Shown: positions 1-11,200 of the stretch, one piece after another
How positions within the stretch are numbered: the first letter of the stretch is position 1
Layout of the letters: each line of letters begins with the position of its first letter
Assembly (NCBI GenBank): GCA_003254905.1
Contig: QANU01095819.1
Coordinates: 491,650 to 555,649, forward strand
Direction of reading: 5' to 3'
From: Nissolia schottii
Lineage: Eukaryota; Streptophyta; Magnoliopsida; Fabales; Fabaceae
DNA length: 64,000 bases
Position numbers and translations under genes: made by a program
Notes under the pieces: model-generated
Told to the model about the DNA's origin: nothing
Databases searched by the model: none
The model's input: only the letters and a program-made list of their open reading frames with translations

Positions 1-205
1 TTGCTATGATTAAATGATTAAGAGAAAAATACTTGAAAGATTTAACTCTTCAACATAATTACTAATTTAATCACTTTTATGAATAAGATTTGCCATTTTT
101 TCTTCTTATTTTATCTCTAAACATGTCAAATGTTATGTTGACAAGTTAGATTTCCCGAATATTATTCAATAAGAATCAATCGGACCAAATTTATAGAGAA
201 CTCAG

Positions 206-286
206 TTGGGCCAAAATTAGCCCATTTTCAGAGTGGACTAAGCCCAATGAGCACCAAGGAAAATTCGAAAGCCCAGAAAAAGCCCA
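206..286 (+). promoter_or_regulatory. Cluster of site II (TGGGCY) elements upstream of FTA
   Basis: Five TGGGCC/AGCCCA motifs lie at 206-212, 219-224, 241-246, 270-275 and 281-286, about 110-190 bases before the FTA start codon. TGGGCY (site II) elements are known binding sites of TCP factors in promoters of plant growth and housekeeping genes. A promoter role here is inferred from motif density and position; no transcription start was determined. Confidence 0.5.
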
Positions 287-340
287 AAAGTGAACGAAAT
301 CAGGAGCCATATGATGAGGGGAAAGAGTGAACTTAGTAAA

Positions 341-371
341 AGTGAAGAAGAAGAAGAAGAAGAAGAAGAAG
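341..371 (+). repeat. (GAA)n microsatellite in FTA 5' leader
   Basis: An uninterrupted run of about ten GAA/AAG units ends about 25 bases before the FTA start codon, so it probably lies in the 5' leader. GA-rich leaders are common in plants. It is expected to vary in length between accessions. Confidence 0.8.
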
Positions 372-396
372 ATTCTTCGGGGGAAGTGTGGAGACG

Positions 397-2619
397 ATGG
401 ATTCGGGATCGGGCGAAGGAGAAGTGGAGCAGCGCGTGATGCTGAGGGACAGGCCGGAGTGGTCGGACGTCACTCCGGTGCCGCCGGACGACGGTCCCAG
501 CCCGGTGGTTCCGATCAAGTACACGGAGGAGTTCGCCGAAGTTATGGACTACTTCCGAGCCCTTTACCTCGCCGACGAGCGCTCCAAGCGCGCCCTCTCC
601 CTCACCGGCGAAGTCATCCACTTCAACGCCGGCAACTACACTGTATTCATCACTCTCATCTATCACCTGTCGCGATATCCCTTACTTTGAGATTTCAACT
701 GAACGGAGCTCAATTATTATTATTTTTAGGTTTGGCATTTTCGGCGGTTGGTGCTTGAGTCGCTGAAGGTTGACTTGCGTAGTGAGCTGGAATTTGTGGA
801 GCGAATAGCTACTGGCAACTCCAAAAACTATCAGATATGGTGAGAGCTTCAGCTTTCAATTTCCGTTGCAGATTTTATGTTATGTCATTGCGGCATTGAT
901 GTTGAAGGAAGATGATTGTGTTTGTAGGCATCATAGACGATGGGTTGCTGAGAAATTAGGGCCTGAAGCCAGAAACGCTGAGCTTGAGTTCACCAAGAAA
1001 ATACTCTCTATTGACGCCAAACACTATCATGCATGGTCTCACAGGCAGGTTTGTTCCCCCCATTGTCTCCACAATTCTAAATTTCTCACAATTTTTTTTT
1101 GTTGTGCGTATACATATGTACCGGTCGGGATTAAGTTACACCGGTGTAGCTTTGCATAAACTTTCTATTAAATGTGATTTTCATTGATCTGATCATTGAA
1201 TTACAATTACATATTATGAAGATCATTTGTGCCACACAATACTAAATTAGTATCGAATTTTATAGAGACGATCTATAATAGATGAACTTCTATTTCAACG
1301 ATGGGTTTATTGGGTTTTGTAAAGAATTAAAATTGGTTCTGAGCGTTATATTTTAGGTTAAAAACTTATGCTTTTCTTTTGTGTGCACAGTGGGTTCTGC
1401 AGGCACTAGGCGGATGGGAAGATGAACTCAACTATTGCAGTGAACTTCTCGAACAAGACATTTTTAACAATTCTGCCTGGAATCAGGTACGCCTGTGCCT
1501 TGGCACAAACGTGGATTGTATGATTGATTGTTGCCTCGCTTATTGAGATCAAAAGCCTGTGGATATGCTTCGTATGCTCATATCACCATCCAGAATATTA
1601 CATTGTCAAGTAATAGCAATTGTAAAATGACTTAGTATCTCCTTGTACTTTGCCAAAGTTAGACCATGTACCTTGAATTTGAGCTAATTTGCCACCATAG
1701 GTCATTTGTTTTAGGTACTTAACAAATAAAAGTGCTCTTGTAATTGAATTTGTTTGGGATGCAATCTCTTCAATGTAGTATGATGAGCTGAATCTGTTGA
1801 GGGATTGCTAACATACCTGCGTCCAAAATATTGTGCTTGATACCTTCTAAAGTATTCTTCCTCTGCCTCTATTCCTCGGGATAAAAGGATTTAAGTTGCT
1901 TATAAGGCTCATAAGGTGTTTAGGTCTCGTGCGTTGGGTCTTGCACAACCTCTTGCTGTTTAATTTCTTTCTCATGCACACAAGTAGCCAATTACAAAAA
2001 ACAACATAAAGGGAGAACCTTGGAATCCACTGGATATCTTTTTCATTCACATATTCTTAATTCTGGTGTATATGTAGCAACGCATTGCCTTGTTTGGAAT
2101 AATTTTGTGATAGATTTTACTTTGCAAATGTTTTCTTCATTTTCTTTTCAACTTCAGAGAATTTACGTGCAATATTTTATACAGAGATACTTTGTCATAA
2201 CAAGGTCTCCCTTCTTGGGTGGCCTAGAAGCTATGAGAGAGTCTGAAGTGCTTTACACCATCAAAGCCATCACGGCCTACCCTGAAAATGAAAGCTCGTG
2301 GAGATATCTTCGGGGACTCTACAAAGGCGAAACCACATCATGGGTGAATGACCCTCAAGTTTCATCAGTATGTTTGAAGATTTTGAGTTCTAAGAGTAAC
2401 AACTATTTGTTTGCTTTAAGCACTCTTTTGGATCTTATCTGTCACGGTTATCAACCAAATCAAGACTTCAAAGAGGCCGTTGAGGCTTTGAAGCCATCAG
2501 ATTCAGATAAACAAGATCCAGATATAGCAAGCACTATTTGTTCGATCTTGGAACAGGTTGATCCAATCAGAGTCAACTATTGGATCTGGCGTAGGAGCAG
2601 GCTTCCTCAGATAGCTTAG
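397..2619 (+). CDS. FTA: Protein farnesyltransferase / geranylgeranyltransferase type I alpha subunit
   Basis: Shared alpha subunit of the two cytosolic CaaX prenyltransferases, which pair with different beta subunits to attach farnesyl or geranylgeranyl groups to C-terminal cysteines; loss of the Arabidopsis orthologue gives the pluripetala phenotype. Exons are 397-642, 730-839, 928-1048, 1391-1486 and 2185-2619 (1008 nt, 335 aa), all with GT-AG borders and continuous phase. The protein shows the PFTA-type repeat signatures WHFRR, WHHRRW, WSHRQW, WNQRY and SWRYL, and the conserved sequence [16 protein letters not shown] motif (here [12 protein letters not shown]). Length matches the plant family (about 330 aa). 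I chose the ATG at 397; the open frame extends to a GTG at 388, which is unlikely as a eukaryotic start. The gene is convergent with the NTH gene. Confidence 0.95.
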
Positions 2620-2987
2620 TAACAAGGCAATGAAAGGACAACTTTATGTGGCATCTGTGTAATTTATACGTAATCTATTGAAATGGGATTATTTTGGTCC
2701 TTACTTCAATGTGGTGTTTGTAATTCTGTTAGCATGAAACTGCAATTTTGTCACACAATTAAGGGCATTCAAGTGCGAGCAGAGTATTATCAGTATATAA
2801 CTATATTAATCCTTGTTAAGGTAACAAAATAAGAAATATCAATTTGATTGCCTGCGTGTTTCTTCAAATTATAAATCTGTAGACACATAAGTTCGACCTC
2901 GTCGTAATGTGATCATACGGGTTTGAGATTAAAGAGAATGACCAAAGTTTGTTTGGTCTAGACCCTGTTCGAGTCAGGTAGGACCTC
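2620..2987. other. Convergent 3' intergenic region, FTA/NTH
   Basis: This 368-base AT-rich stretch separates the stop codons of two convergent genes and must hold both 3' UTRs and polyadenylation sites. I see no additional coding, RNA or repeat feature. Confidence 0.6.
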
Positions 2988-5663
2988 TTAGACCGCAGAG
3001 CTCTCTCGTTCAAATTTATTATTGCACTTGGAAGATGGCCTTGAAGTCTCCTTGAATGCTGATGGGCACAAACTACTTACACAACACTCTCCACAGTGAG
3101 GCCTCAAAGAAGTACAAATTGTCCGACCAAAATCTACCAAAAGAGGATTTATCGAAACCCATTCTTCCCTCGGAAGCCACTTCTGCAGTGCCTTTCTTGT
3201 TTCTTCAGGTGTCGAAGTTTTCTGTTTGGTGCCAATTCTCGAAACGCATCCAAGTCGATTGCAAATGCGGTGGACATGAGTATCTACACATATCCCTTGC
3301 ACATTGTTCCATGCAACAATCATAACCTATAGTTTCTCCAACAAAAAAATGGATTTAAAAAACATGGCTGATACCACTAACAAAAATGAACCCAGAAAAC
3401 TAAGGAAACATGCTGTTTGAATTAGAAGAGATGATTCACATACCAAATGAGCAATCTTAGGACCAACTCCTGGAAGCAGGAGCAGTTCCTCGATTGAGCT
3501 AGGTATGTCTCCATCATACTTCATGAGACAAATCTTTGCAATCTTCTTCAAATTACTGGCCTTTCTTGTGTAAAAACCAACCTGGGAAAAGAATACACAA
3601 AAGTACAAGCATAGATATTCAATAAATGAAGCACATAATGAACATAACTAACAACAAAAGAAAATGAGATTATAACATGAACATGAAAACTATGGAACTC
3701 CTGGAACTTCAAAAGTAGCATCCTTAATTTGCTACCACATCCAGATTATTTGAAATCACAAGAGGGGATTTTTTTTCCCCCTTCTTTGAAAGCTATCAAA
3801 TAACATACAGGGTAAATCAACTGTTTGATGGTTTCTTCATCAGCTTTGTTGATTGCATCAGCAGTAAGTAGACCATTTTCCCGAAGACGTTGAGTTGCTC
3901 CTATTCTTAAAAATACACACTTGTAATTAGAGCTAATACATCACCAAGTTCAGATATGACAACTTTGAGCAACTGCCTAGTATTAATCAAATAAACAAGA
4001 CAGATGATACACACAATTTGGGGGGACAAATTGCATTGGCTGCACAAATTTTGCTAATAAGCAGTTTAATTGAGATATATTCATGTCCAGATTTCATCCT
4101 TCTACATATCATGCAAAATAACGCTTCCTCGATTCATTTTTTCCAGCTAGCCTCGTGATTATCTGGAAACTCCTCATCTCATATGACTAGCCACGTTTTA
4201 TGCTTCTCTTTGTTTTCCATCTCAATACAAGATGAATTTTTGGTACCCCCAGATAACATTTGTTTGACTTAGTTCCGATTAATGCAGCAAATGTCATACT
4301 GCTAATGAGGCAAGAGTGTGCCTCTAGGCATATGTTGATAAAATAACATTGCTATCTTAGAATGAATCTGTATGTACAACCACAAGCTAAGAAAAGAACA
4401 AAAATATCATCATTTTTTTTTTTCTAACCATATCTTTTGAGAAGGCAGGTGTGCTTACCGCGAGTAACATGCTCCTTAGTTTGGCTTGATAAAACGGTAG
4501 ATGCTAGAACAGCAAATCTTCTTTCCTACTTGTACAATATAAGAATTTAGATCAGGGTAAATTTATTCATATCAAACCTCTTGTTTTATATTGAAATCAA
4601 AAGAAAATAATGCCCCAATAATCACAATATTTCAAAAACTGTTAAGTCATAAATGAGAGTTTATTCAACTAAAAAGTTCCTATGACAAGCCAACCAATTC
4701 AAGGTTCAAAGCATATGCGTTTTTGGTTTTCCATTTCAAGCCATTAGAATCTAATTCTGTCATGTCAAAAGTGAAAATTTTTCACCTCTCCAACCAGCCA
4801 GAATCGATTCTAGTACCCTCCCACCAAGAATCTAAACACGCACTATATCAATGAAAGACTGCACATATGAGTACTGCATGTAATTGTTGGTCGATGGGTG
4901 TCAATTTAACAAATCAATGCCACTATTGAATGTACAATTTATAATCACATGTTCTAGAAGACAGAAACCAAAAAGATAAGTGGTATCATTTCCCACACAC
5001 ATGTAAAATCAACAGCACAAGGATATGTAATTAATTAAACCTTAGGAGGTAGAGTATAACCAGCTTTGTCACATTCCATAGTGTCAGCTGGTGCATCTGC
5101 AGAACCACTCATTTTGCGAATCCCTTCAAGCACCTTCTCCCAATTGGCAGGAGATTCACCTCTGTCATGTATGATCTCCACAATTTTAGCTTCCTAAAAC
5201 AAGCACAGAAAATGGAACACTTAATACCAAAATTATTCAAAAATTTTGTCAGAATGTTTGCTGAGGTGAAAAAATAAAATAAAAAGCTGAAACTAGAAAG
5301 AAGGTCTCACTTGGGGCACATGCTCTTCTTTCCCTTGAATTTGGAGGCTACTTTTGGGACTCTTGTTGTTCCTCCGGGGTATCAGAGTGACAGCAGGGGA
5401 CACTGAAGGCAGAAATTGGCATAGGAGTCAAAATGTGAAATATTTGGGAATAGAGGGACCAAATTGTGAATAAGAATAAACAACTTGTAATGTAGTGACG
5501 GACCTGGCTGTGGCTGGGGGATGTTGATGTTGGTTTTGGAGGAAAAGAAGGATCTTGTTGTGGTCGGAGAAATGATGTTGGAGATTTTGGTTCGGCCTAA
5601 ACCAAACCATGAAACCACCGCCGACATTGTTTTTGGGAGTTGCAATTTCGAGGGAGGGACCAA
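2988..5663 (-). CDS. NTH: Endonuclease III homologue (bifunctional DNA N-glycosylase/AP lyase), NTH type
   Basis: Base-excision repair enzyme that removes oxidised pyrimidines and cleaves the abasic site; plant members are directed to organelles. Exons, in transcription order: 5663-5504, 5402-5311, 5193-5041, 4525-4459, 3900-3809, 3581-3444 and 3326-2988 (1041 nt, 346 aa). Visible features are the helix-hairpin-helix LPGVGPK with catalytic Lys at about 230, VDTHVHR with catalytic Asp at about 249, and an iron-sulfur cluster C-X6-C-X2-C-X5-C (about 305, 312, 315, 321). The N-terminus is Ser/Thr-rich ([11 protein letters not shown]), like a transit peptide. Oddities: the usual INFLLVGFG block reads INPLLVDFG (Pro at about 295, Asp at about 299), and the first donor (AG|GTCCGT) is weak. 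The start at 5663 gives the transit-like frame that joins exon 2 in phase; another overlapping frame does not. Resembles Arabidopsis NTH1/NTH2. Confidence 0.9.
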
Positions 5664-5723
5664 CCGCTATGCTCTCTCTCATAAATCTAAATGCCCAAAC
5701 TACAATTTTTAGGAAAATTATTA

Positions 5724-6614
5724 CACTAACTAGGTAACCTTTTTACTGTTCCTCTTAGAAAGAGGCACCTTAGATTAGATGTATACAATTTTATCCATCA
5801 TATACTCAATATTTACTATTGAATACAATATGATATTCATCCAATGGTCATAAATAAATTAGAGTAATAATTTAATATGAGAATGCATGAAATTAGAATA
5901 TGTATACTCCAACAGAAAAGACTATTTTATCCTCCTTTTCAACTTAAATTTTCTTCCTCAAACCACTCTACCATTTATGCTCACCTCACCTCACCACCAT
6001 CCCCTACCTGCTACCACCTCATCACTCAACCCACCACCAACTACCCTCCTCTTCCTCCAAATCTCGTTATTCTCCCTCGTGCCCTCCTACCCTATGCCAC
6101 CACTACCGTGCTTAGTGCGAGCCTTTAGAATGGAGGCAGTTGTCATTTAGTGTAGTTTGGTGAATTGTTATGTTTTGGGTATTTTTTTTTCCCTTTAATA
6201 GGAGCCTTGTGTTTTTGTGTTGCTTTGATTTGTTTTGGCTTATAACTTATCTCACCCTCATTAAATGGTGGAGGAGGTGAAGAACGAAGGCTGAGTAGTG
6301 GAGGGTCTCCAAGTCAGATCCGTATAAATCACTGATTTAGAAGGTGGCAAGTGGAACGAGGCGGTGTTCTGCAGCTAGTGGTGGCAATGACGGGGTGGAA
6401 GTGGTTTGGTAGAGGCACCATGGTTGAATGCTGACAATTGTTTTTCTTTGCGAAGTTTGAATTGAAAATTTATTTTATGAGAAGGGTAAAATGGACTTTT
6501 AAAAAGTAATGAATTAAACATTTTAAAAATATTCTTGCTCTATCAAGTCAAAATGGATACACATCTTATGTGCCTCTTTTTAAGAGGTACATTGCAAACG
6601 TTACCCACTAACTT
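5724..6614. mobile_element. Non-autonomous MULE-like element with 9-bp target duplication
   Basis: The element spans 5733-6605 (873 bp) and starts GGTAAC and ends GTTACC. The first ~45-55 bases and the reverse complement of the last match well (both contain CCTCTTA-AAAGAGGCAC with one variable base), and weaker inverted similarity continues to roughly 200 bases inside. The flanks are CACTAACTA (5724-5732) and CACTAACTT (6606-6614), an 8/9 match in the 9-bp size typical of Mutator-like elements. The interior has short proline-rich open frames on the plus strand (5877-6150) but no recognisable transposase. The superfamily call rests on target-site length and long inverted ends. Confidence 0.75.
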
Positions 6615-7030
6615 ATCATAAAGTTAGACGATATTACAAAAGAATATGCACTAACTGCACGAGATTTAGGTGGTATGTGTAAGAGCTATAATGGAATAGC
6701 ACTTATAACTAGACTAAATATTATGTTTTTCTAAATTAAATGTGGCTTTTATTTTTTTTTCATTCATAAATCAATGTAATAATTTTAAATACATTAATTT
6801 ATAGATGAATCAAAAAAATTGAGAGTGCCACTTACTTAAAACAGAGGGAATAACTTTCTAGTTATAGGTTGATTTGATTTATACTTTAATTTTCTGTTGC
6901 TATTTCTCATTGTTTAGCATATTTAATGTTCTTTTAAGATTTATTTAAAAAAGACTTTTTTTTCCTGTGTACTATTTATTTTACAAAACACCACAAATCA
7001 ATTAAAGTTAGAAAATTAATAGATCCATAT
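6615..7030. other. AT-rich intergenic spacer
   Basis: Between the two MULE-like elements I see only AT-rich sequence with T- and A-runs. No coding or RNA feature can be supported. Confidence 0.5.
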
Positions 7031-7441
7031 TTTGTAAAAGGGTAAAATATGTTTTCATTCGTGTAAAATTAAAATTTTTTTGTTCGATCATTGAATTTTA
7101 TTTTTTAGAAATTAGTCTCTAAAAAAAATTTGGTAGATTTTAATCTTCACAATTAAAAGAACATGTTAAGTGCTGATGTACCCGTTAAATTTATTACGTA
7201 GCACTGTGACATAGCATCACACATGACATGTCACGTGACACATTTAACGGTGCCACATGTTATATTTAACTGTCACGTTAACATTTAACGTCTCTTTCTG
7301 GCGATAAAGACTAAAACCTAAAAAAAAAAATTCAAGGATTAATTCTTAATAAAAAAAATTTCAATCCGAACAATTATTCAGGTACAAACACAAGTTTTTT
7401 AATTTTATTGATACTAAAAACATATTTAACCCTTTGTAAAA
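7031..7441. mobile_element. Short MULE-like MITE with perfect 9-bp target duplication
   Basis: A 393-bp element (7040-7432) begins GGGTAAAATATG and ends CATATTTAACCC, giving imperfect inverted ends. It is flanked by identical TTTGTAAAA at 7031-7039 and 7433-7441. The GGGTTAAATATGTTTTT terminus resembles a dispersed repeat I recognise from legume genomes (from memory). Inside are diffuse inverted AT-rich arms around a segment with three or more TTTAACG/ACGTTAA motifs. No open frame of note. It sits just upstream of the dsRBD-gene leader. Confidence 0.75.
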
Positions 7442-7559
7442 TGTGACATTAAATACCCGTATATATTACGGTAGACCTCAAAAAAAAGAGTACACGGAAG
7501 TTGTGCCTTTTCTTCATTACAGCATAACGCTAACTTCAGAGCTCTGACACAATGCAACA

Positions 7560-7890
7560 ATGGTAGTGGCTATTCCATTTGAAAAACGCACTCTTCTTCA
7601 TAAATTCACAATTTCACTTTCATGCAACCCAGCCCAATTCTCCTCTGAATTTCCTTGTATCACTGAAGTGAGAGAGAATCTCAAAAGAGTGAAAACACTC
7701 AACTTTTTGCAATTCTTTCCCCTTTGCCTTCTTCACTCTCAGTAAGATTGCTTCCTGCATTTCAAGTTCTCTCCTTTTTTAATTTTTATTTTACTGTTCT
7801 TCTCACATTCTTGAATTTCATGCATATAATTTTTTGATCAAGTGACCTTTTTTGTTTTTGGGTTTTCCTACGTATTTACAGGTTCATATA
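7560..7890 (+). promoter_or_regulatory. Spliced 5' leader with an upstream ORF, dsRBD gene
   Basis: A good donor follows 7741 (CA|GTAAGA) and an acceptor precedes 7882 (TTACAG). Further leader splice signals occur near 7952 (AAG|GTGAAC) and 8200 (TGACAG). If the first intron is removed, the ATG at 7560 opens an upstream frame of about 63 codons that ends at a TAA near 7890 in the second leader exon. Such a long uORF would be expected to reduce translation of the main frame. All splice choices here are inferred without transcript data. Confidence 0.4.
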
Positions 7891-8249
7891 AAGGTGGCGC
7901 CTTTTCACTCAACCAAGCCAGTGTCACACTTCTTCAACTGAAATTCCCTAAAGGTGAACCCTTGTTTTCTGTCTTTGTGTTTTCTGGGGGAAAAGGAATC
8001 CCTTCCTTCTAAGATGTCACGGAAAAATGTAGTTTTGCACTTTTTCTTTTGTTTATGATTGAAGGGAAAAAAAAATGGTTTTGTGAGATGTTGATGACTT
8101 GTTTTGCCTCCTTTACCTGCACGGGCACATATAACATTTCTCATGTGTTAGCTGTAATCTGTGTTTTAATTTGTCTTCTATGATAACCAATGTGACAGCT
8201 GAAAACTTGAGGGTGAGTGGAAGGAAATATCAGTGGATAGTCATAGAAC

Positions 8250-11200
8250 ATGGCTGCATCAGATGTCGTAACAGCATTCCTGGAACACTTGGTTGATCCA
8301 ATGCTGCCAGCAAAAGCTTCTACCGGAGATAGTCTTGCGCAATCTGAACTTGAAGCAGTAGCACAGCAGGTGTCTTGAAGTTATTAGCTATCCAAATATT
8401 AACCTATGTGAATTTTTTGGGCACTGCTTGAAGACTTGAAGTTATACTTTTCCCCTTTTTGTTTTCTTTTGTTCCCTGCATGGAGGATTACTGGAGATGT
8501 TGACCTTAAGAATTACACAACTGGCTAAAGATTTTATATTTTTCACTTTTATTATTTGCCTATTGTGCATATTCTTGTCACATTACTTCTACGTGTTGCC
8601 ATAGATTTAATGGCCATTCCCTAGTGATACAAATTAAGAAACACGATATTATAATTTTCTTTTAAGCAATGGAGGCTAGTATCCTTGTGCTCATATGCTT
8701 TATTACAGTTTGTCTTCATGTAATTGTTTGAAAAAACAACACCTTTCAAGTTCTTATTCCATTACAATTTTTGAATTCCAAGCACCACACTTATGTACTT
8801 ATTGATTTATAGAAATGTCTTCTTAATTACTAATAAATCTGGATTTTTGTGGTTGTTGGGGTTAGGTGCATTCTGTTGTGTTGCTGTATAACTACTACCA
8901 TAGAAAACAACATCCGGAACTAGAATTTTTGGTGTTTGATGAATTTTGCAAGTTGGCTGTGGCTCTGAGGCCAAATCTGTTAGCACATATGAAGTTCACA
9001 CAGACGTCTGATGAATCTAAGCTTGTTGATGCGACGGAACAGCTGTCATTGACAGAACGAAAGATCATGGAGGCATGTAAAATATGTGAACGCCTAGATT
9101 CATCAAAAAATGTTCCTAGTATAGGGGGATGGCCCATTTCGAAGGTTGCGGTCCTTTTGATTGACAGTAAGATGGAGAGCTGCTTGTTGACGTTTGGTTT
9201 CATCACTAAGGGGGTGTGGTCATTGGTTGAGAAAGATGTAGATATTTCCAGTCAAAGTTCTGTAGTTACTAGTGGAAACACGTATACTCGCAAAAAGAGA
9301 AAAATCATTAATTTTTCAAAAGATGAATTTAATGCTGATGAAGATGAATTTCTGAAAGTTGGGTATTCTGCTCTAGATGAAGTTACAGGTAATTATCCAT
9401 TCTCTACATAATGATTGCCACACTTTTTGCGAGGAACTGCTGTACGCAGTTTTAATTTATTCATAAATTTGCATCACAAATCATGGTACTTTCTTCCATA
9501 TAAGGATTTTTCAGTATTCAATTTATTTAACCTAGTGAAGTTGTCATGTGACGAGATGCAATATTATGAAGTATGATCTTGTCTGTGCTTTCCATCTATT
9601 CTGAGATTATTGTGCAGTACATTGTTCTTTCCTTTCCCTCCCTCATTGTTCATTCCTTTCCCTCCCTTTAGTTAATATTTTTCTGTAATAAAATGTTATT
9701 GCGACATACTTGCACTTGTTAATGGGTCATTACATCTTAGTTTTGGTTTTAATGAATTTGTTGTCTAATAAAAATATGAATATGATTTCTTTACGTGATT
9801 CAGGTTTTCGTAAGACTGACATTATGCTTTTGAAAAGCTACACCGTGTATTCTCATAGCAAAGAGAAGGCAGCTTCACGCTTTTTTATAATGAAGTACTC
9901 CCATTTAATCAAACACGAGGAAATTAGAGTTCCCATCAAAGATTTAGTTGAAAGGTTCGTTTTAATTGCTTTAGTTTTGCTGTTGGCTGATGGCTCAGGT
10001 CTCAAGGGTGAATGACATTGCCATCATCAACCTTTCCATTGATAGGAGAATGTGTCCTTTTTCTGTCAGCCGCTGTTAAGGTGGACTGATTTGCTATACT
10101 TGTTTTTCTATGACTAATTTACTTCACTCACTTCTGAATGAAGTTATGAACCAGTGTATGAATCATTGCATGGTAACTGGGTTATTGACTTCCATTTTGA
10201 TAGTTATATTAATTTTGCATGAGTGTCTTCAGATGGCTACTTGTTAGCAATAATGCTCATTCTTATCATAAGGGTATCCTCTGTTCTTGTTCCAGTTTTA
10301 TACAATGAATCATATTGCTCTTGAAGTGGTTCTTATGTTCTGGTTGAATGATTGGATATCTATCCCTATACTTTTAGATGATCGTGACACAAACAAAATC
10401 TGATACTTGACAAACTTTGTATATACTTTTGCATAACATTTTTTATTTTCCTTGTATAGATTGCGGGGTTCTATGGTTGAAAAGATTTCTAGCTGTTGGA
10501 CGATCACCCCAGCTGTCGAGTACTTTCATTTGCTTCCGTATTCTGAAGTAATATCAGAGTGGTTGTCTAGGTTGGTGTTGTTCTCCTTTCCCATTTTATA
10601 GCTCCTGATTTAAATTGATTAAAAAATATTTTCACTATTTTGCATCCTTGGTTCTGTAAGTGATGCTATGTTAGTTTATGCTTCATCTAGTTTCTTGACT
10701 GGAGTTCATATGTCAGAACCTTAATTCTCCTCTAATCATTAGTCATTACCATTTTATGTTTCCTTCTGACAGTTTTTGTAATATACTTATCTCTGTAGTG
10801 CAACATTCTCAAATAGTTTGCAAGATTCAAAGCTGGCAGAGAAAAATGCAGTGGCAGACCGTGTTGAAGAGACAGAATCACATGTAAGTAGTGAGGGCAT
10901 ATATATCGGCCTTGACAACAGGCCAGGCGGTGATGATATTGAATCTCTGAAGCAGAAAGAGAACAATGGAAGCTGTACAGTTACACAGCCTGGTTCTACC
11001 AAGCAAGCCCCGGATGTGGATGTGGACAACTCTTCAGTTTTTCCATCTAAAAGCAAGGAAGAATGTCAGCTTATTGTCAGCACTTTGCATGTTAGTGAAG
11101 ATCAAAAAATACAAAATCAATCTGTGCAACATCACTCCAATGGATCGACAAGCCCTATTAAGGTTTGAAATTTGTCTACTCACCAACAACCGTGTTTGTT

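Noticed and set aside
388..396. GTG start for FTA
   Set aside because: A near-cognate start is unnecessary; the ATG at 397 gives the expected family N-terminus.
5428..5682. Alternative minus-strand N-terminal frame for NTH
   Set aside because: It does not join exon 2 in phase; the 5663 frame does and has transit-peptide character.
5877..6150. Overlapping proline-rich plus-strand frames
   Set aside because: They lie inside the MULE-like element, are low-complexity and show no recognised domain.
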